Assembly: GCF_019059575.1 (NCBI RefSeq)
Contig: NW_024881790.1
Coordinates: forward strand, 186,001-250,000
DNA from: Amphibalanus amphitrite
Lineage: Eukaryota; Arthropoda; Thecostraca; Balanomorpha; Balanidae
Length of the DNA: 64,000 bases
Reading direction: 5' to 3'
Shown here: positions 1-12,600 of the stretch, piece by piece
Numbering within the stretch: position 1 is the first letter of the stretch
Layout: each line of letters opens with the position of its first letter
Notes under the pieces: generated by a model
The model's input: only the letters and a program-made list of their open reading frames with translations
The model's database searches: none
Told to the model about the DNA's origin: nothing
Translations under genes and position numbers: made by a program

Positions 1-409
1 TTTTGACCTAAGCCTTGTACGAGCTTACTTTTGCCGGCATCGTGTTCCTCTCGTCAAGACGCATCGAATGAACTATAATTTGACCTTGAAAGGTCAACTT
101 GAAAATTTGACCTCAGGTCAAGGTCATGACCTGACCGGAAAGAGTCATGTTGCATATAAGTCGATCCGTATCGTCGAGCTGAACACATCTAAGGCGTTTT
201 CATCGCTCTAGCATGCCTCTATCAAAAGTTATTTGCGAAAAACTGTTAGAATACCATTCATGACCTAAGATGACCTCAGGGGCATAAACAGGGGTCACGG
301 ACACGATTTTCATGTTCATTGTGTCTAAACCACTTGTAATTCAGTGTTTGGGAGTGTTTATAATGTCTTTCGTCCAAAAGAGGCGCATTTCAATTTTCTC
401 CCATTGAAG
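1..409 (+). mobile_element. Truncated family A TTAA element
   Basis: The window opens inside a copy of the element seen complete at 8261-9456 and 19581-20764. Similarity starts at the segment reading ttttgacctaagccttg and runs, with few mismatches, to ctcccattga near 409. There the other two copies continue with cttataatgg but this one does not. The interior carries several AGGTCA/TGACCT hexamers. The right terminus is missing, so this copy was cut by a deletion or by insertion of whatever follows. No coding capacity. Confidence 0.85.
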
Positions 410-1001
410 TTTACTTGTTGAAGCACTTGTTGTCCGTAAGGTATAGGTATAAGTTCTATGAGAAAAAAAAACACTTTTAAATGGCCTCCTTACAATGAAA
501 TACGAAATGATGAAATAATGAAATAATTATTGATGATTTCGACCAAAGGTCATTATCAAAATAAGCCAGACAGAACTTTTGTCAGACACAACGGAAAGCT
601 CACAATATCGGCAGAAAAATTCACATTTTCAAACATTTCACGTGAATACCTTGCATATATGGTCGGGGGACGTGTTTAAAAGGTCGGACGTGTTTAAAAG
701 TGCTCTATGGTTTTGCATATTTTTTGCGGTCCTATTCCGCCTTGTGATATGTGCTTAATACCATACAGTTCCTAATTTAACGTAGAATAAGTGTGGTCCA
801 CTCGCTTCTAGTTTAATTTAAAAAACATCCTATTATAAGTTTGTAAAGTTTGATAATTTTTGACCCAGTTACCAAATTTTCGAATTTCCGTCTCAGCAAC
901 TTTGCTCTTGATTTTCCTCTGTGACTCTCGTGCTAGTTTTTGACACTTCTCTCTCGGAATATATAGTAGTGCCTATAACGTCACGAAGAGTAGGTTTAGT
1001 C
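410..1001. other. Unassigned segment, possibly LINE 5' untranslated region
   Basis: AT-rich sequence between the truncated TTAA element and the first ATG of the LINE ORF1. I see no gene, no terminal repeat and no recognisable TSD. Its right part may be the 5' UTR of the LINE that begins coding at 1002, but nothing in the sequence fixes where that element starts. Confidence 0.4.
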
Positions 1002-3633
1002 ATGGAAACCGATGCTGTTTTACCAGACACACCGCCAGAACTGACACAGTCGGAACTCAGTCAGATATTGGAGGAGCCGTCCGTTCCCCCCAAGCCAACG
1101 TGCCAGACTTCAAGAACTGATTCCTGCTGACGCCTCCTCCGCTGAGAAGCGAGAACTGTTCGCGAACGGTGGTACTGTGTTTTCCGGTCGGTGCAGTCCT
1201 GTGGAGGTACGTTGTCTTCTGGCGACCTTGGAAGAGACCGACTTGCGCCGTCTTCGTGAGAAGCTGCACGACAGCCTAGCGACAGCGATCCCCGCCACCG
1301 CTGGGCGGCCACTACGTAGCCGGCAGTCAGGGAACATTAACGCCCTCGCCGACGACTGCTGGGAGCTGGGATACTCCGCCGCTCAGTGCCAGCTTACCCG
1401 CCGCACCGACAACCACGTACTTAACCCGGCAGTTGCTGGGGTATTTCGCCACCCACCGTTTGCTGGGGGGGGGGGGGCGTTAAACGCCCCCAGCCGATAA
1501 CTCGAGAACCAATAGGCGCAGCGAAACGCACGAGGCGGCAAACGAAAGAACGCGACGAGACGCTTCAGATGAGTACTTTAAAGTTGAATTTTGAGGTCAC
1601 AGGTCGGGTCAAGGTCAGGTCAAACACCTGAAATCGGGCTTTCAGTAGCATGGACTTCGCAATGGGCGCCTCTCGTCATAAACTCTGTCAAAACGGTGCA
1701 CAATCCATCATGTAAGGCCTACAAAAGTGTCAGCTCCATGTAGGGGTCACTCAAGCATAGGTCAGGGTCAAGGTCAGGTCAACCGGGTAGGCACATATCC
1801 CCGAAAATAAAAACTGATATTCGCAGCCTGTGACACATGTTCAATGGGTAATTTGGAGCGTAGAACACGATAGTGACATTCATTTTATCATATGTGTACG
1901 TGGTTGGCTCAAAAAGTTCAATTTAAGAAATTCATGTATCATGGTCGTGAAGTAGTCCCGAGAAATTGCCAAGATTCAGTTCAAGATTTTGGAAAATGCG
2001 GAACGATAATCAATAATCGAAGATAGCCATTTGATTGTTCATGGTATTGGCAGTCTAATGGCGTTTACCGCATGTCTGTAGGTCTATTCTGTGATTTTAT
2101 ATGATTTTTTGAATATATGCCGTTTTTGGTCGAAAACTCAGAAATCATGACGTCACTAAAACCTCGATATCTCAAAAATTTTCCAAACGATTTTTTTGAA
2201 ACTTTGTCACAATAATCTTCAATAAATTCTCTACAGGTACCAAAAATTTGGCGCGCCTGCGGCGCGCCGTTTTTATACTATGGCCCGGCGAAAAAAGTGG
2301 GGGCGTTTAACGCCCCCCCCCCCCCAGCAACTCGCGGGTTAAGCCGGCCGGTAGAACGCCGCTGCCGTCGTCGAGTTCGGTAAACGAACCGCCCCCCGGT
2401 TTGGTCAGCGCTGCTACCGTGGAGACCTCCCTGCGCTACGTCATTGAATCGCAGCTGCGGATGGACAGAGAACTGGAGGAGCTACGGCGGCGCGCAGCTG
2501 CTGCTGAATCTCAGGGAGCTCGGCTGCAACGTCTTGAGGAGCAGCTGTACGAGCTGCAGCGGGCCTGCGCCGCCCGTGACGCTAGAATCGACGAGCTTGA
2601 GGATCAGCTGCGCAGTTCTCTAGGCCGTGAGGCTGCGAACCAGTCACCAGCAGGCGAAGGCACGGCCGCCCAGTTGAACCAGGCACGCTTACCTGCCGCT
2701 AGCAGAGGTGACAATGAGACGCAGCCTGCCGGAGCCCGCCCGGTTACCACCGCCAAAGATATCGCCGCCGCGATAGATCTACGAGCGCTTGGGAAGGCAA
2801 TGGCGGATGCAATCCATTGGCAAACCGGTGACTCAGACTCGGAGAGCAGCTACGAAGGGGGCCAACGACCTGTCCAGCACCAGGGTGGCGGTGCGCCTGT
2901 GCCTGCAGATCGACAGAATCCCGTACCATCGGCGCGACCTCAATCTCCACCGCGCTCGTACCAAGGCACCGGCTCGACCCGTCAGGAGGTCACGACCCGA
3001 CCTGACAACTTCAGTCTCGCTGCTGAGCGGACTGTCATGACTGGGTCGGGAGCCGCCTCTGATCTGGTACTGACTACTGCAGATGCTCCGCAGCCAGACA
3101 CAAAGAAGTTCATTGTCAGTGGTTTCCGTCCAGATGCGCCACACCACGCCGTACACGACTTGATACAGTCAGTAGCCGGAAACTTGTACGGCTTCCATCG
3201 CCTGCCTTTCAACGGACAGTCACCAGGAAGGGCATATATGTTTGAGGTTGCCGAGGCTCGCTCTGTAGTTATCATGGACCCTGGACGCTGGCCGACAGGC
3301 CTCAGCGTTCGGCCGAAGGCTGACAAGGGTCACCGACGGAGGCGCTTTCGGGCCACAAATCAGTCGGTACAAAAGGAGCGACACGCCCCAATCAATATCA
3401 CCCGGTTCAGTGGCACCAGACAGCACCAGTCCGCCCAGCCGAGCGCCGCCACCCACTCGCAGCGGAGCTCAGGCGCAACTACTGGGTACTCCCACGAGCA
3501 CGGCGAGTGGACAACGGCGCGACGCCGTGGACGGGATTGGCAGAACAACCGCACCGTCTCCGACCCCTGGGGCACAAGCGGCAGCGGCTGGCGATGGCAC
3601 GACGACGACGTGGCCCCACCAGCACGCCGCTAG
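1002..3633 (+). pseudogene. LINE ORF1 (coiled-coil protein), frameshifted and split by insertion
   Basis: The first ATG at 1002 opens a frame starting METDAVLPDTPPEL. A shift of frame near the C run at about 1085-1091 is needed to continue into the next open frame, which runs to the TTAA at 1421-1424. A 914-bp element lies there. After it the same frame resumes at 2341 and stays open to the stop ending at 3633, so the two parts join in frame across a single TTAA. Just downstream of the insertion (about 2404-2630) is a Leu/Glu/Arg-rich heptad region typical of a coiled coil, followed by a Pro/Ser/Gln-rich linker and a conserved-looking region at about 3100-3330. In LINEs ORF1 proteins bind the element RNA and form RNPs; that role is inferred. 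No RRM or CCHC knuckle is visible. Confidence 0.75.
1425..2338 (+). mobile_element. Family B TTAA-flanked non-autonomous element, nested in LINE ORF1
   Basis: Flanked by TTAA at 1421-1424 and 2339-2342. The termini begin CCCGGCAGTTGC and end GCAACTCGCGGG. The left end is doubled: a second TTTGCTGGGG block lies about 28 bp inside the first GTTGCTGGGG. A G-run/C-run hairpin with core GCGTTAAACGC sits at the left and its complement GCGTTTAACGC at the right. An inverted copy is at 30979-31898. The TTAA duplication is the hallmark of piggyBac-type insertion, so mobilisation by a piggyBac-like transposase is inferred; no transposase is encoded. Confidence 0.9.
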
Positions 3634-6600
3634 TCTTCACTCGCCTAACGACTGTCTGCTCTCCGTCGGCACCTATAATTGTGAGGGTTTTCTGTCCGCC
3701 TTCAAGTATATTGATGATCAGGTTCTGCCATTTTGTGACATATTGGCCCTATCAGAAAGCTGGCTGTCGCGTGCGGAGGAGGCGTACGCGGACAGAATTC
3801 TTGCCGCCGCTGGATATGACTCTCTCCAGGTGTTCCAATCATTTTCAATGGAAGCCCCGCCCGGGCCGGGAGAAGGCAGAAGACGCGGCGGTCTGATTGT
3901 TATTTGCCGCCGCCGACCGGGACTGACCTTCAGGTCACTTGATTGCGACGCTCCACGCCTGTGTGGCATAACGGCACTGTTCAATAGGCAGCCCGTGCTG
4001 AATGTCATCGGCTGCTACTTGCCGTTTTTGGGACGGGTCCGGCGGCAACTCTGATGAGTACGACATTGTCACAGCCAAGTTGGACGCCTTGATTGCTGCG
4101 CAGCGCCCCTCTGCCCCCGTAGTCTTAGTTGGAGATTTCAACTGTGCACTACCGAGAATGACAGCGGCGCAACGCCCATCACAGTGGCATCGGCTCAAGG
4201 GCTTCACTCGACACAGCGTCGCTATGCAGGACCTACTGGACCATAACGAGCTTGTTGTAGCAGAATTTCTATTCCCCCAGCCGATGGACTTCACTTACTC
4301 GCGTGGTGCCTGCCAGAGTCATATAGATCATATAGCCGTGCCGTGTGATCTGCTCCCGGGCATTACTGACTGCCAAATTCTGCCTCTGCACGCTGAGAAT
4401 CTCAGTCCGCACCAGCCTCTCGTCTGCCGTGTTTTGGTGTCCGCTGCAGCACCACAGGAGACATCAGGTACCGCCGACACCACCCGCAGTACTGCAGCCC
4501 TTGACACAGAAGTTATCTGTTGGAACCGCGCCGATAGAATAGAAACTTACAGACGAACGCTGGGTGACCTGCTCGATAGGAATCTATCTGTATGTGGCGA
4601 GTCTCTGGATGCTCTGAATGCGACAATAACTCACCGCATACTCACAGCTGCTAGAGCGGCCGGTTGCACCAGGAAACAGCACCGACCCAAGCCCTGGTGG
4701 ACTCCGGACACAGCGGCCGCGCGCAACCGCGTCCGTTTTTGGCTCCACATCTGGACCAGTTGTGGACGACCACTCGGTTCCACCGTCCACTGCTGCTATC
4801 GGACTGCACGGCGGGAATACCGGAGGGCGCGTCGCGCAGCAGCTCTGGCCCCTGTTCAGAAAGAAGCCCGGCTGCTTCATCAACTTCGAAAAGATGGCAA
4901 CGTGAGCGGATTCTGGCGCCGTGTCAAGAGAGTCCGCCGAGGCGAGGTATCCAGTGGGACAACGCGTACGGCCTCAGAGTTTGCTACTCATTTTGAGGCG
5001 GTTCACAGGGACGACTTCACGCTGCTAGATGCCGATCAGTCTCGGATTGCCACTGCAGTTGAAGAAAGAGCACAGCTCTGCCTGTCGGCGGCTCGTCCTC
5101 GCACCGTCACTCCCGACAAAGTCGCCGGCCTGCTCAGACGCCTTCTGCCCGGTAAGGCGCCGGGCGCGGATGGAGTGACAGGGGAACACCTTATTCACGG
5201 CTGCTCACCTGCGTTGCTGACCGCCCTGGCTCGCCTTATGTCGGCCTGTTTTACTACATGTGACGTTCCGGACGCGTTCTCCGAGAGCGTCATTATACCT
5301 CTGCTGAAAAAATCGCAGCTCGATCCAAACAACTTGGACAATTACCGGCCCATCAGCCTGACGACGTGTACCTCCAAGCTGCTGGAGATGCTGGTACTGG
5401 ACGAGCTAGACGGCAGCTTCAGGCCCCATGGGCTTCAACTCGGGTTCGCCACGCAGCGCGGCACCAGCGAGGCCTCACTTCTTGCCAGTGAGACCATCCA
5501 ATGGAACCGGCATCACGGCTTACCTGTCTATGCTGCGAACCTGGACGCCAGGAAATGTTTCGATAAGATCTGGCACGACGGGCTTTTTATGCGCTTAGCC
5601 TCGTACCTCAGCCCCAGCTCATGGCTGCTGATGCTGACTTGGTATCGTCAACTCACAGCCCGCGTGACATTTGCTGGCTCCACGTCCAGAGCCTTCCGTG
5701 TCTGCCGCGGCACCAGGCAGGGCGCTATCCTGTCACCAATGTTCGCGAACGCTTTCCTGCGTCCTCTTGTGACAGCACTGGACGCGAGCGACCTCGGCGC
5801 GGACATATATGGTCATCATGCGCCGGCTGTATGCTACGCTGATGACCTGCTCCTCCTAGCTACAAATGCTAAAAACCTTGATACCATGCTGAAGCTGGTT
5901 GGCGACTTTGCTCAGCGCTGGAGGCTAGAGTTCGTCCACCCAGAGCCAGCCAAAACTAAGAGCCACTGCATTATCTTCGGCCAAGAGCTACTAGCCCAAG
6001 AGCCCAGATGGAGTCTGTCGGGTCAGAGGCTGAGAAACCACCAACAGTCTGAACATCTCGGCGTCTTACTGGACAGCAGCCTGTCGGCCGCACCGCATGT
6101 CCGACACCGCACGGCAAGAGCGCGGGCTAGCCTGTACAGCCTTGCGCCTGCCGGCATGCTGGCATCTGGGCTCTGTCCAGCAGATAAATGTTTTCTCTGG
6201 AAGACTGTGGTTCAGCCAGCACTGACGTACGGCTGTTCGTCCGCTCCACTCAACTCAGCTGACATCGAAGAGCTGCACGCCACTCAGACAGCGACCCTCA
6301 AGACGGCGCTGGGGCTGCCTCGCCGCGCCCACCACTCAGCGCTCCTTGCTGCTGCCGGTATCGCCCCAGCACATGAGCTGATTCGGTCGGCATGCTTCCG
6401 GGCTGCAAGTGGTGCTCTGCGGTCCGAACACCGTCTCCAGCAGGCATTCCTCTCGGGCCTGACGAAGTTGGCCATGTGCCCCGACTTGCTTGGCGACTCT
6501 CTTCTTCTCCAACTGTCCCGCATGTGCGGAAACGACTTCTCTGCCGTGCTCGAGGCAGCTGCCGGACGGTCGTGCAGTCACAGGGTGACGCCATCGCGCG

Positions 6601-6722
6601 CCCCAGACGGACTGGCAGATAGCATCCGCTTCTTGATGAGGGACAACAGCCAAGCTTCGCGTCGCCTACTACGACTGCTGACATGCTACGTCCCACCGGG
6701 GGCCGTGGCCCCTGTGACCTAA
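3410..6722 (+). pseudogene. LINE ORF2: AP endonuclease plus reverse transcriptase, one frameshift
   Basis: The frame from 3410 overlaps the end of ORF1. It becomes recognisable at about 3654, where LSVGTYNCEGF starts an exonuclease-endonuclease-phosphatase fold. The T run at 4025-4029 shifts the frame, and the protein continues in the frame that stops at 6722. The endonuclease continues with VLVGDFNCALPRM and SHIDHIAV, matching the family's GDFN and SxIDHI boxes. The RT contains GKAPGADG, NYRPISL, a catalytic Asp in NLDARKCFDKIWH, GTRQGAILSP and YADD (5835-5846). A C-terminal region of about 250 residues, with no extra nuclease, ends the ORF. The protein would nick target DNA and prime cDNA synthesis there. 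Apart from the frameshift the frame is intact for more than 900 codons, so decay is recent. Confidence 0.9.
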
Positions 6723-7168
6723 GCTCCGTGCTGACACATGACGGTTTTGTCATTTCTGATGATTGTTTGTTATCAGCTGTCGGGAATTTGCCAATGTTTG
6801 GTGCAAAATAAATATGAATGAATAGAGCTCACCTAAAATGCTGCTACAACTAACGAATGATTACGGAGCGAGCGAAGCGAGCGTAGTCTTTCCTTAGATT
6901 AACGGAAATTTCTGAGTATGAGCGGCCGGCCGTGGTCACGATTCTGCGACGCTTATATCTCAGCAACCACTTGACCGATTTACACGCGGTAATTTTTGTA
7001 GGATAGCTTCATTCCTTCTACCAAGTATTGGACTATTGCCGATGCATGTGGGTGACCCCTTATGCACGTGCCACGTGCAAAACGAAGGTGTCACTTTTGT
7101 AATTGTTGCAATATCTCGGTAACTACTTGGCCGATTGCGCTGAAAGTTGGCATGTAGGTAGGCACCCA

Positions 7169-7692
7169 CTAGCACGGTTCGTCGGAAGGTCATCTCAGGC
7201 TCAAAAGAAACGGTATATACCATTCGAAAGCTGACGGTGAGCTGAATCCAAAAATGTATTTTTTATCAAAATCGATCGATGGCCTTTTTTGAAAATTGCG
7301 TTTTTGTAAAAACTTAATAATCTTTTATTCAACGGGCTGTCCCGGACATTCTTGAAAACATTAACATGTATTTTTGAGTTCCAGTGAAAGCTGAACGCCA
7401 AAAGAACAATATTTAGCGAAGCAATATTTCCAAACATTAATATGCGTCTCCCACAGCCGACAATAAGGCGCAATCACACATCTCAGTGTCACGATGGACC
7501 AAAGTCAGCCACACAGAAGCGTGAAATGACCCTTATCGACTCGCAGACCCGGCGCTCTCGGCCCTCCTGACCGGCGACGGAAAGGACGTTCGGCTCTCGT
7601 TCTACTAAACAAATGTAATATTTGCCACTTTAACTGTCCACATCGCTATTAAAGTTACTCAGGATATCTGTGAAGAAAATTCATTGTTCTGC
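7169..7692 (+). repeat. Left arm of the large palindrome (uninterrupted)
   Basis: Runs from ctagcacggttcgtcgg to the cattgttct block. It pairs with the complement of 13764-13912, 9461-9578 and 8007-8260. It holds the unoccupied TTAA at 7438-7441 and the unoccupied AATCTTTTATT at 7319-7329, which are the targets hit in the other arm. Confidence 0.9.
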
Positions 7693-8006
7693 TTGATTTA
7701 CAACATGCTTTAATTTACATTTTTCTTATACATGTTTTGTTCCATCCAGCTGCGATCAGTGCCCGCGAAGGGGAAGTGAGCGGGGTTTCACTGTCAGAGG
7801 CTGTACTGGTGACAGCTGCTCGGCCGTGCGACCGGTCAAAGGTTACCCTGCCCCGCCGGGCGCTACCCCCACTCCACCCGACCTGAGGCCGGTGCAGCCT
7901 CTGACATTTCAGCGCGGCCAATTTTCCTTATATGGGCATGATACCAAGCTCAATTGAGCAAAGTAGACATGAACAGATGCGAATTAATGCATGATGTGAA
8001 GATGAC
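7693..8006. other. Spacer of the large palindrome
   Basis: About 314 bp between the arms. It has a GC-rich middle, including short inverted words around tcagaggctgtactggtgacag and gcagcctctgac, and AT-rich edges. No ORF or RNA gene is recognised. Confidence 0.6.
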
Positions 8007-8260
8007 AGAACAATGAATTTTCTTCACAGGTATCCTGAATAGCTTTAATAGCGATGTGGACAGTTAAACTGACAACTTTGACATTTCTTTAGTAGAACGA
8101 GAGCCGAACGTTCTTTCCGTGGCCGGTCAGGTGGGCCGAGAGCGCCGGGTCTGCGAGTCGATAAGGGTCATTTCACGCTTCTGTGTGGCTGACTTTGGTC
8201 CATCGTGACACTGAGCTGTGTGATTGCGCCTTATTTTCGGCTGTGGGAGACGCATATTAA

Positions 8261-9456
8261 CCCGCGCCCGGCTGGGGGTCCTGGATTTCCACGCCCTGCT
8301 GGGGGGGGGGGGGGTGTTTGAACACCCCCCCCCCCCCTTGTAACTCGGCTCCTGGGCCACGTAGCGATACGCGGAAGGCGGCGTTCGAAAGAACGTCGAA
8401 AATAATGACGAAATCACTTCAGTCAATTTTTTGGTCAGGTCAAAGGTCAGGTCACCAGAGGTCATTGAAGGCAAAATTTCGCCGATTTCCAAGTCGAATG
8501 TCGAAAATTTCCAAGAAGCCAACGCATAACTCGGGAACCAATAGAGCTACAGCGTCGCGGAAAAGCGCATTCGATAGCCCTATTAACGCCCTTTCTGAGT
8601 AATTCTCTCAGATTTGACCTAACGTCAACGGTTTTGCCTGCAGGGGGCAAAAACTGCAAAAATAGCCGATTTTTTCGGAAACAGTTTTTCTGCAATAACT
8701 TTTGACCCAAGCCTTGTACGAGCTTACTTTCACCGGCATCGTGTTCCTCTCGTCAAGACGCATCGAATGAACTATAACTTGACCTTGAAAGGTCAACTTG
8801 AAAATTTGACCTCAGGTCAAGTTCATGACCTGACTGGAAAGGGTCATGTTGCACATCAGTCGATCCGTATCGTCAAGCTGAACACATCTAAGGCGTTTTC
8901 ATCGCTCTAGCACGCCTCTATCAAAAGTTATTCGCGAAAAACTGTTAGATACCATTCGTGACCTAAGATGACCTCAGGGCATAAACAAGGGTCACGGACA
9001 CCATTTTCATGTTCAGTGTGTCTAAACCACTTGTAATTCGGTGTTTGGGAGTGTTTATAATGTCTTTCGTCCAAAAAAGGCGCATTTCAATTTTCTCCCA
9101 TTGACTTATAATGGGGAGGTCGCAAAATTGGCCTGACCTTAGGTCATCGATATCAAAATTCTGAGATATACATTTTGTACATGCTATTGCTCTTAGCAAT
9201 CGCTGAAAGTTTCAAAGCGATCGGTCACTCGGTGTAGCTATGACAGACATTGAAAATTTTTATGAGGTGAGGTCACTTCAAGTGACCTGGTGACCTGACC
9301 TTGAATGACCTTGGTCTGAAATTTTCACAACATGTGTAGAATTGATGTATGATAAGGTGTACCAAAAACGGCGGCGCTCCGCGCCGCCGTTTTTGAGATA
9401 TTCGCGAAAAACCACAAGGGGGGGTGTTCAAACACCCCCCCCCAGCAGGGCGCGGG
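8261..9456 (+). mobile_element. Family A TTAA-flanked element, nested in palindrome arm
   Basis: TTAA at 8257-8260 and 9457-9460. The left end is doubled: CCCGCGCCCGGCTGGGGG, then CACGCCCTGCTGGGGGG about 30 bp later. The right end is single, CCCCAGCAGGGCGCGGG. Subterminal hairpins have cores GTGTTTGAACAC (left) and GTGTTCAAACAC (right), embedded in G and C runs. The interior has multiple AGGTCA/TGACCT hexamers and a CGGCGGCGCTCCGCGCCGCCG hairpin near 9371. The empty target is visible at 7438-7441 in the other arm. Nearly identical to 19581-20764. No transposase. Confidence 0.95.
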
Positions 9457-9682
9457 TTAATGTTTGGAAATATTGCTTCGCTAAATATTGTTCTTTTGGC
9501 GTTCAGCTTTCACTGGAACTCAAAAATACATGTTTATGTTTTCAAGAATGTCCGGGACAGCCCGTTGAATAAAAGATTCGAAATATATATATTCATCGTA
9601 CACTTCAAACATGGTTAAATTACAGACACTTTACAAAAAAGCAGAGACATTGACAGCTTAACACAGCTGGCACGCAGGAACA

Positions 9683-12600
9683 TTAGTTTGCCCCGCGTGT
9701 AAAGTAGTAAGCCAGCTCTGGATCGTCCATATAGTCGCGGCTAGTCTCGACCTCGAGTCCTTGCGCCCTGAATTCTGATTTTATTTGTTGGAACAGTTCA
9801 CGGTAGCGTGCTAAACGAGCGGATATGCTGGGGTTATCAACTGCTGGAGATGGTGGAGAGCGACTATTAGTGTGGCTATCGGCAGTGATGGGTGATGGTG
9901 TTGTGTCAGAATTCATGCTAGGCGCTGAGGATGGTTGTGTGATATCAGTGATGGCATTGTTGGCTTGATGTGTTGGCAAGTGGATGTGGTCTGGGGTGGC
10001 ATGATTGTAACATGTGCCATTTTGGGTCTGTCGTTTTTGAGTTTGCCGTAGTCCTGGGGTCCATGATTGTACCTGATGTTGAACGGTGTCGGAACTCATG
10101 GGGAAATGGGTTGTCGATCCTATGATTGCTGCCGCGTTTCCACGTATGATGGCCATTGACAACCGTTGCCATAACCAAGCTGTTTCCCGTCGGTCACCGG
10201 TTGACTGTGATATACGTCTGCCGAGCTCCTTGAAAAATCGACAAGCAGCTGGGCCGACAACTCCAGACGTCTCAACTGCCACTGGTACGAAAAGGTATTG
10301 CTCAGAAATGGATGAATACCGCTGGATTTTGCGTTTTTCCGCTGCGCTAGCTGCTGAACCAGGGTTGATGGCACAAGCGACCATAGCAGTCTCGGAGAAA
10401 GTGTCCGTGCACGTGGCGTCCCATGCAAGACATTTTCCACTTGCGAATGGGAAAGTTGTTAGGCCGTCCGGGCGCTTGCCGTCCCCTCTGTCGAGGCCCA
10501 CCGGTTCCAGCACGGATGGGACGCCAGAGACGGAGAGGCTGCGTTTTATTAGGTCGTTTATGTGGGCATGTCGAGGGAATCGACCGGCGCTCTTCTGACA
10601 GGAAAGGGCGTGATGTCCCAGGCGTCCAACTTGGCGACCGCAAAGACGGCATGTGTGCGGCTCACAAATTGGGACTCCCAGACGAAGAGCGACCGCAATT
10701 CTGACAGTCTCTGGGTCTAGGTGAAGGCCGAGGCTGGGGACCGGTATCGCTTGCAGCCAGGCGGCGGTATGATCCTGACTGGCGGCAAGAAGACGAGCTC
10801 TGTGCATTTGGTCAGCGTCACTGAGTAGGTGGTCTCTGAGTGCTTTTGACGCCATATCATCCCATGTACGTTGTTTGCATGCCAACATGGGTTCCGGAAC
10901 TTCCGTGCTAGCTGTTGCCTTGACGAAACATTCTAAGGCAGGTTGCAAAGCGGAAGGCACTGTGTTGTCCAGAATGAATGGGATTATTGAAGTTATGAGA
11001 GGAGTCGCAGCCGTGATTGAAGAAATGTAGCAAGGAAGCGCGAGTCTCTCGACGGATCGAACGCCGAGACCACCGTGTCTTACGGGGAGACTTGCTTGCG
11101 TCCAGGCTCCTTCGGTAAGTGAAACGTTGCATACATCGGTAAGGGCAGATTTCACCGCATTGTCAATTGCCTGCAAGCCTGCTTTGTTCGTATACATTGG
11201 GCTTGAACGGAGCAGGTACTGCAGGCGAGGCGCAGAGATGTAATGGGCAAGAAAGAAGATTGCCGTGTGCGTATCCAATCCACGAATACGATCACAAAGA
11301 GTTGAGACGGTGTCTGTGGCGGTCTCTGTAGCAATTTGAATGCCTGTTTCAGTCAGAGGTGAGCCCAGTAAGGTCAAACCGGCGGGAGACGTCTCACTTA
11401 TCCCGTGGAGAGCGGCCTTTATTTCTCCTACAATTGAAGCGTGGACGCTGTCAAGAGCTGTGCCGAAAACGGCGAACTCGCACTTAGAGCCATTAAGCTC
11501 CAGACCGAGGTCCGGCAGCAGGTCTTGCAGTTTGACGAGATCATTGACGACCGTGCATACGGGGCCTGCTACAGTGGCGTCGTCCAAATACCATATATTT
11601 AATGGCGATTTCATGGAGCGCGCACAGTCATCAATAGCCAAAGAGAAGGCTATTGGGCCGAGCGGGTCGCCTTGCTGAACCCCGCTGCAAGATGAAATAA
11701 TGGAGCTTCCTATATGCAGAGGTGTCGGAGCGCTGTAAGCCTGATACGCCAGCCGGAAGATTTCTGGACAGCGAGCTTGAATACTTTTTAACAGCTTGTC
11801 GCGTCTCACCGTGTTAAAAGCGTTGCGCATATCGACCTTTACAAAAGCTGTTGGAGAAGGGTTTTTCAAGGCATCCGATATAAACTCACGAGCAGCGTGA
11901 ACAGCAGCCTCACAACCCAGTCGGGTGCCAACTCCAAGCTGCACTGGCCTGAAGTCGGGGGCTAAGAGGTCGGCTGCATGATGTGCTGCGATGCGGCTGG
12001 GCAGCCGCCGATAAACACTGCCGACGGCGATGGGGCGCAGTCCTCCATCCTTCTTCCGGAGGGCACAGAGAGCAGCCCCGAAGAAGGCGGGGCGGGCACA
12101 CTCAGGGATCCGGCCGTCCAGCGCCATGTTGGTGAGTGAGGTCAGTGACCTAAGTAGACGTCGACCAGGCTCTGACGCTTCGGCGGAGATGAGTTGCCGC
12201 AGGTGGAGAGGCCTCACTCCGTCCAGCCCTGCTGAAGACCCAGTCGGCATTGTCTCGATGGCTGCTCTGACCTGTTCATTGTTTACCTGGAGTGGACCGG
12301 ATTCGTGAGGCTCCGGTGGAGAAGGCAGCGCTTCATCGGGTGGAGCTGGAGGATGCTTACTTCTGAGAGCACTCACTATATCACAGCTAGGCTGGGTGTA
12401 CTCTTCCTTTGAGGTAAGAGCCCTCAGGGCCCCCTTTATGTCGCCATCAGCGCATTTTGAGGCAACTCGGTGGGCAATGTGGTTTTCAGACCGGGTTTTA
12501 GTCACTGTTCGTTGGATTGAGATAGGTTGGATACTCGTTAAATTATCCATGCTAGCTACCTGCTGCTTGATAGTTGAGGCGGCTGATTGATTTTTTCTAC

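Larger units (their letters stand above)
1002..6825 (+). mobile_element. APE-type non-LTR retrotransposon (LINE), decayed, with nested insertion
   Basis: Two-ORF LINE. ORF1 has a coiled coil, and ORF2 has an apurinic endonuclease-like domain followed by a reverse transcriptase with YADD. After the ORF2 stop at 6722 come about 100 bp of 3' UTR with an AATAAA at about 6807 and a short TGAATGAATAG tail, a short simple 3' repeat as in CR1/L2-like LINEs. ORF1 has a frameshift and is split by a TTAA element at 1425-2338; ORF2 has a frameshift in a T run at 4025-4029. The copy is therefore not autonomous. The clade is not certain: the order of domains and the YADD box fit the Jockey/CR1/I group. The 5' boundary is approximate. 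Confidence 0.85.
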
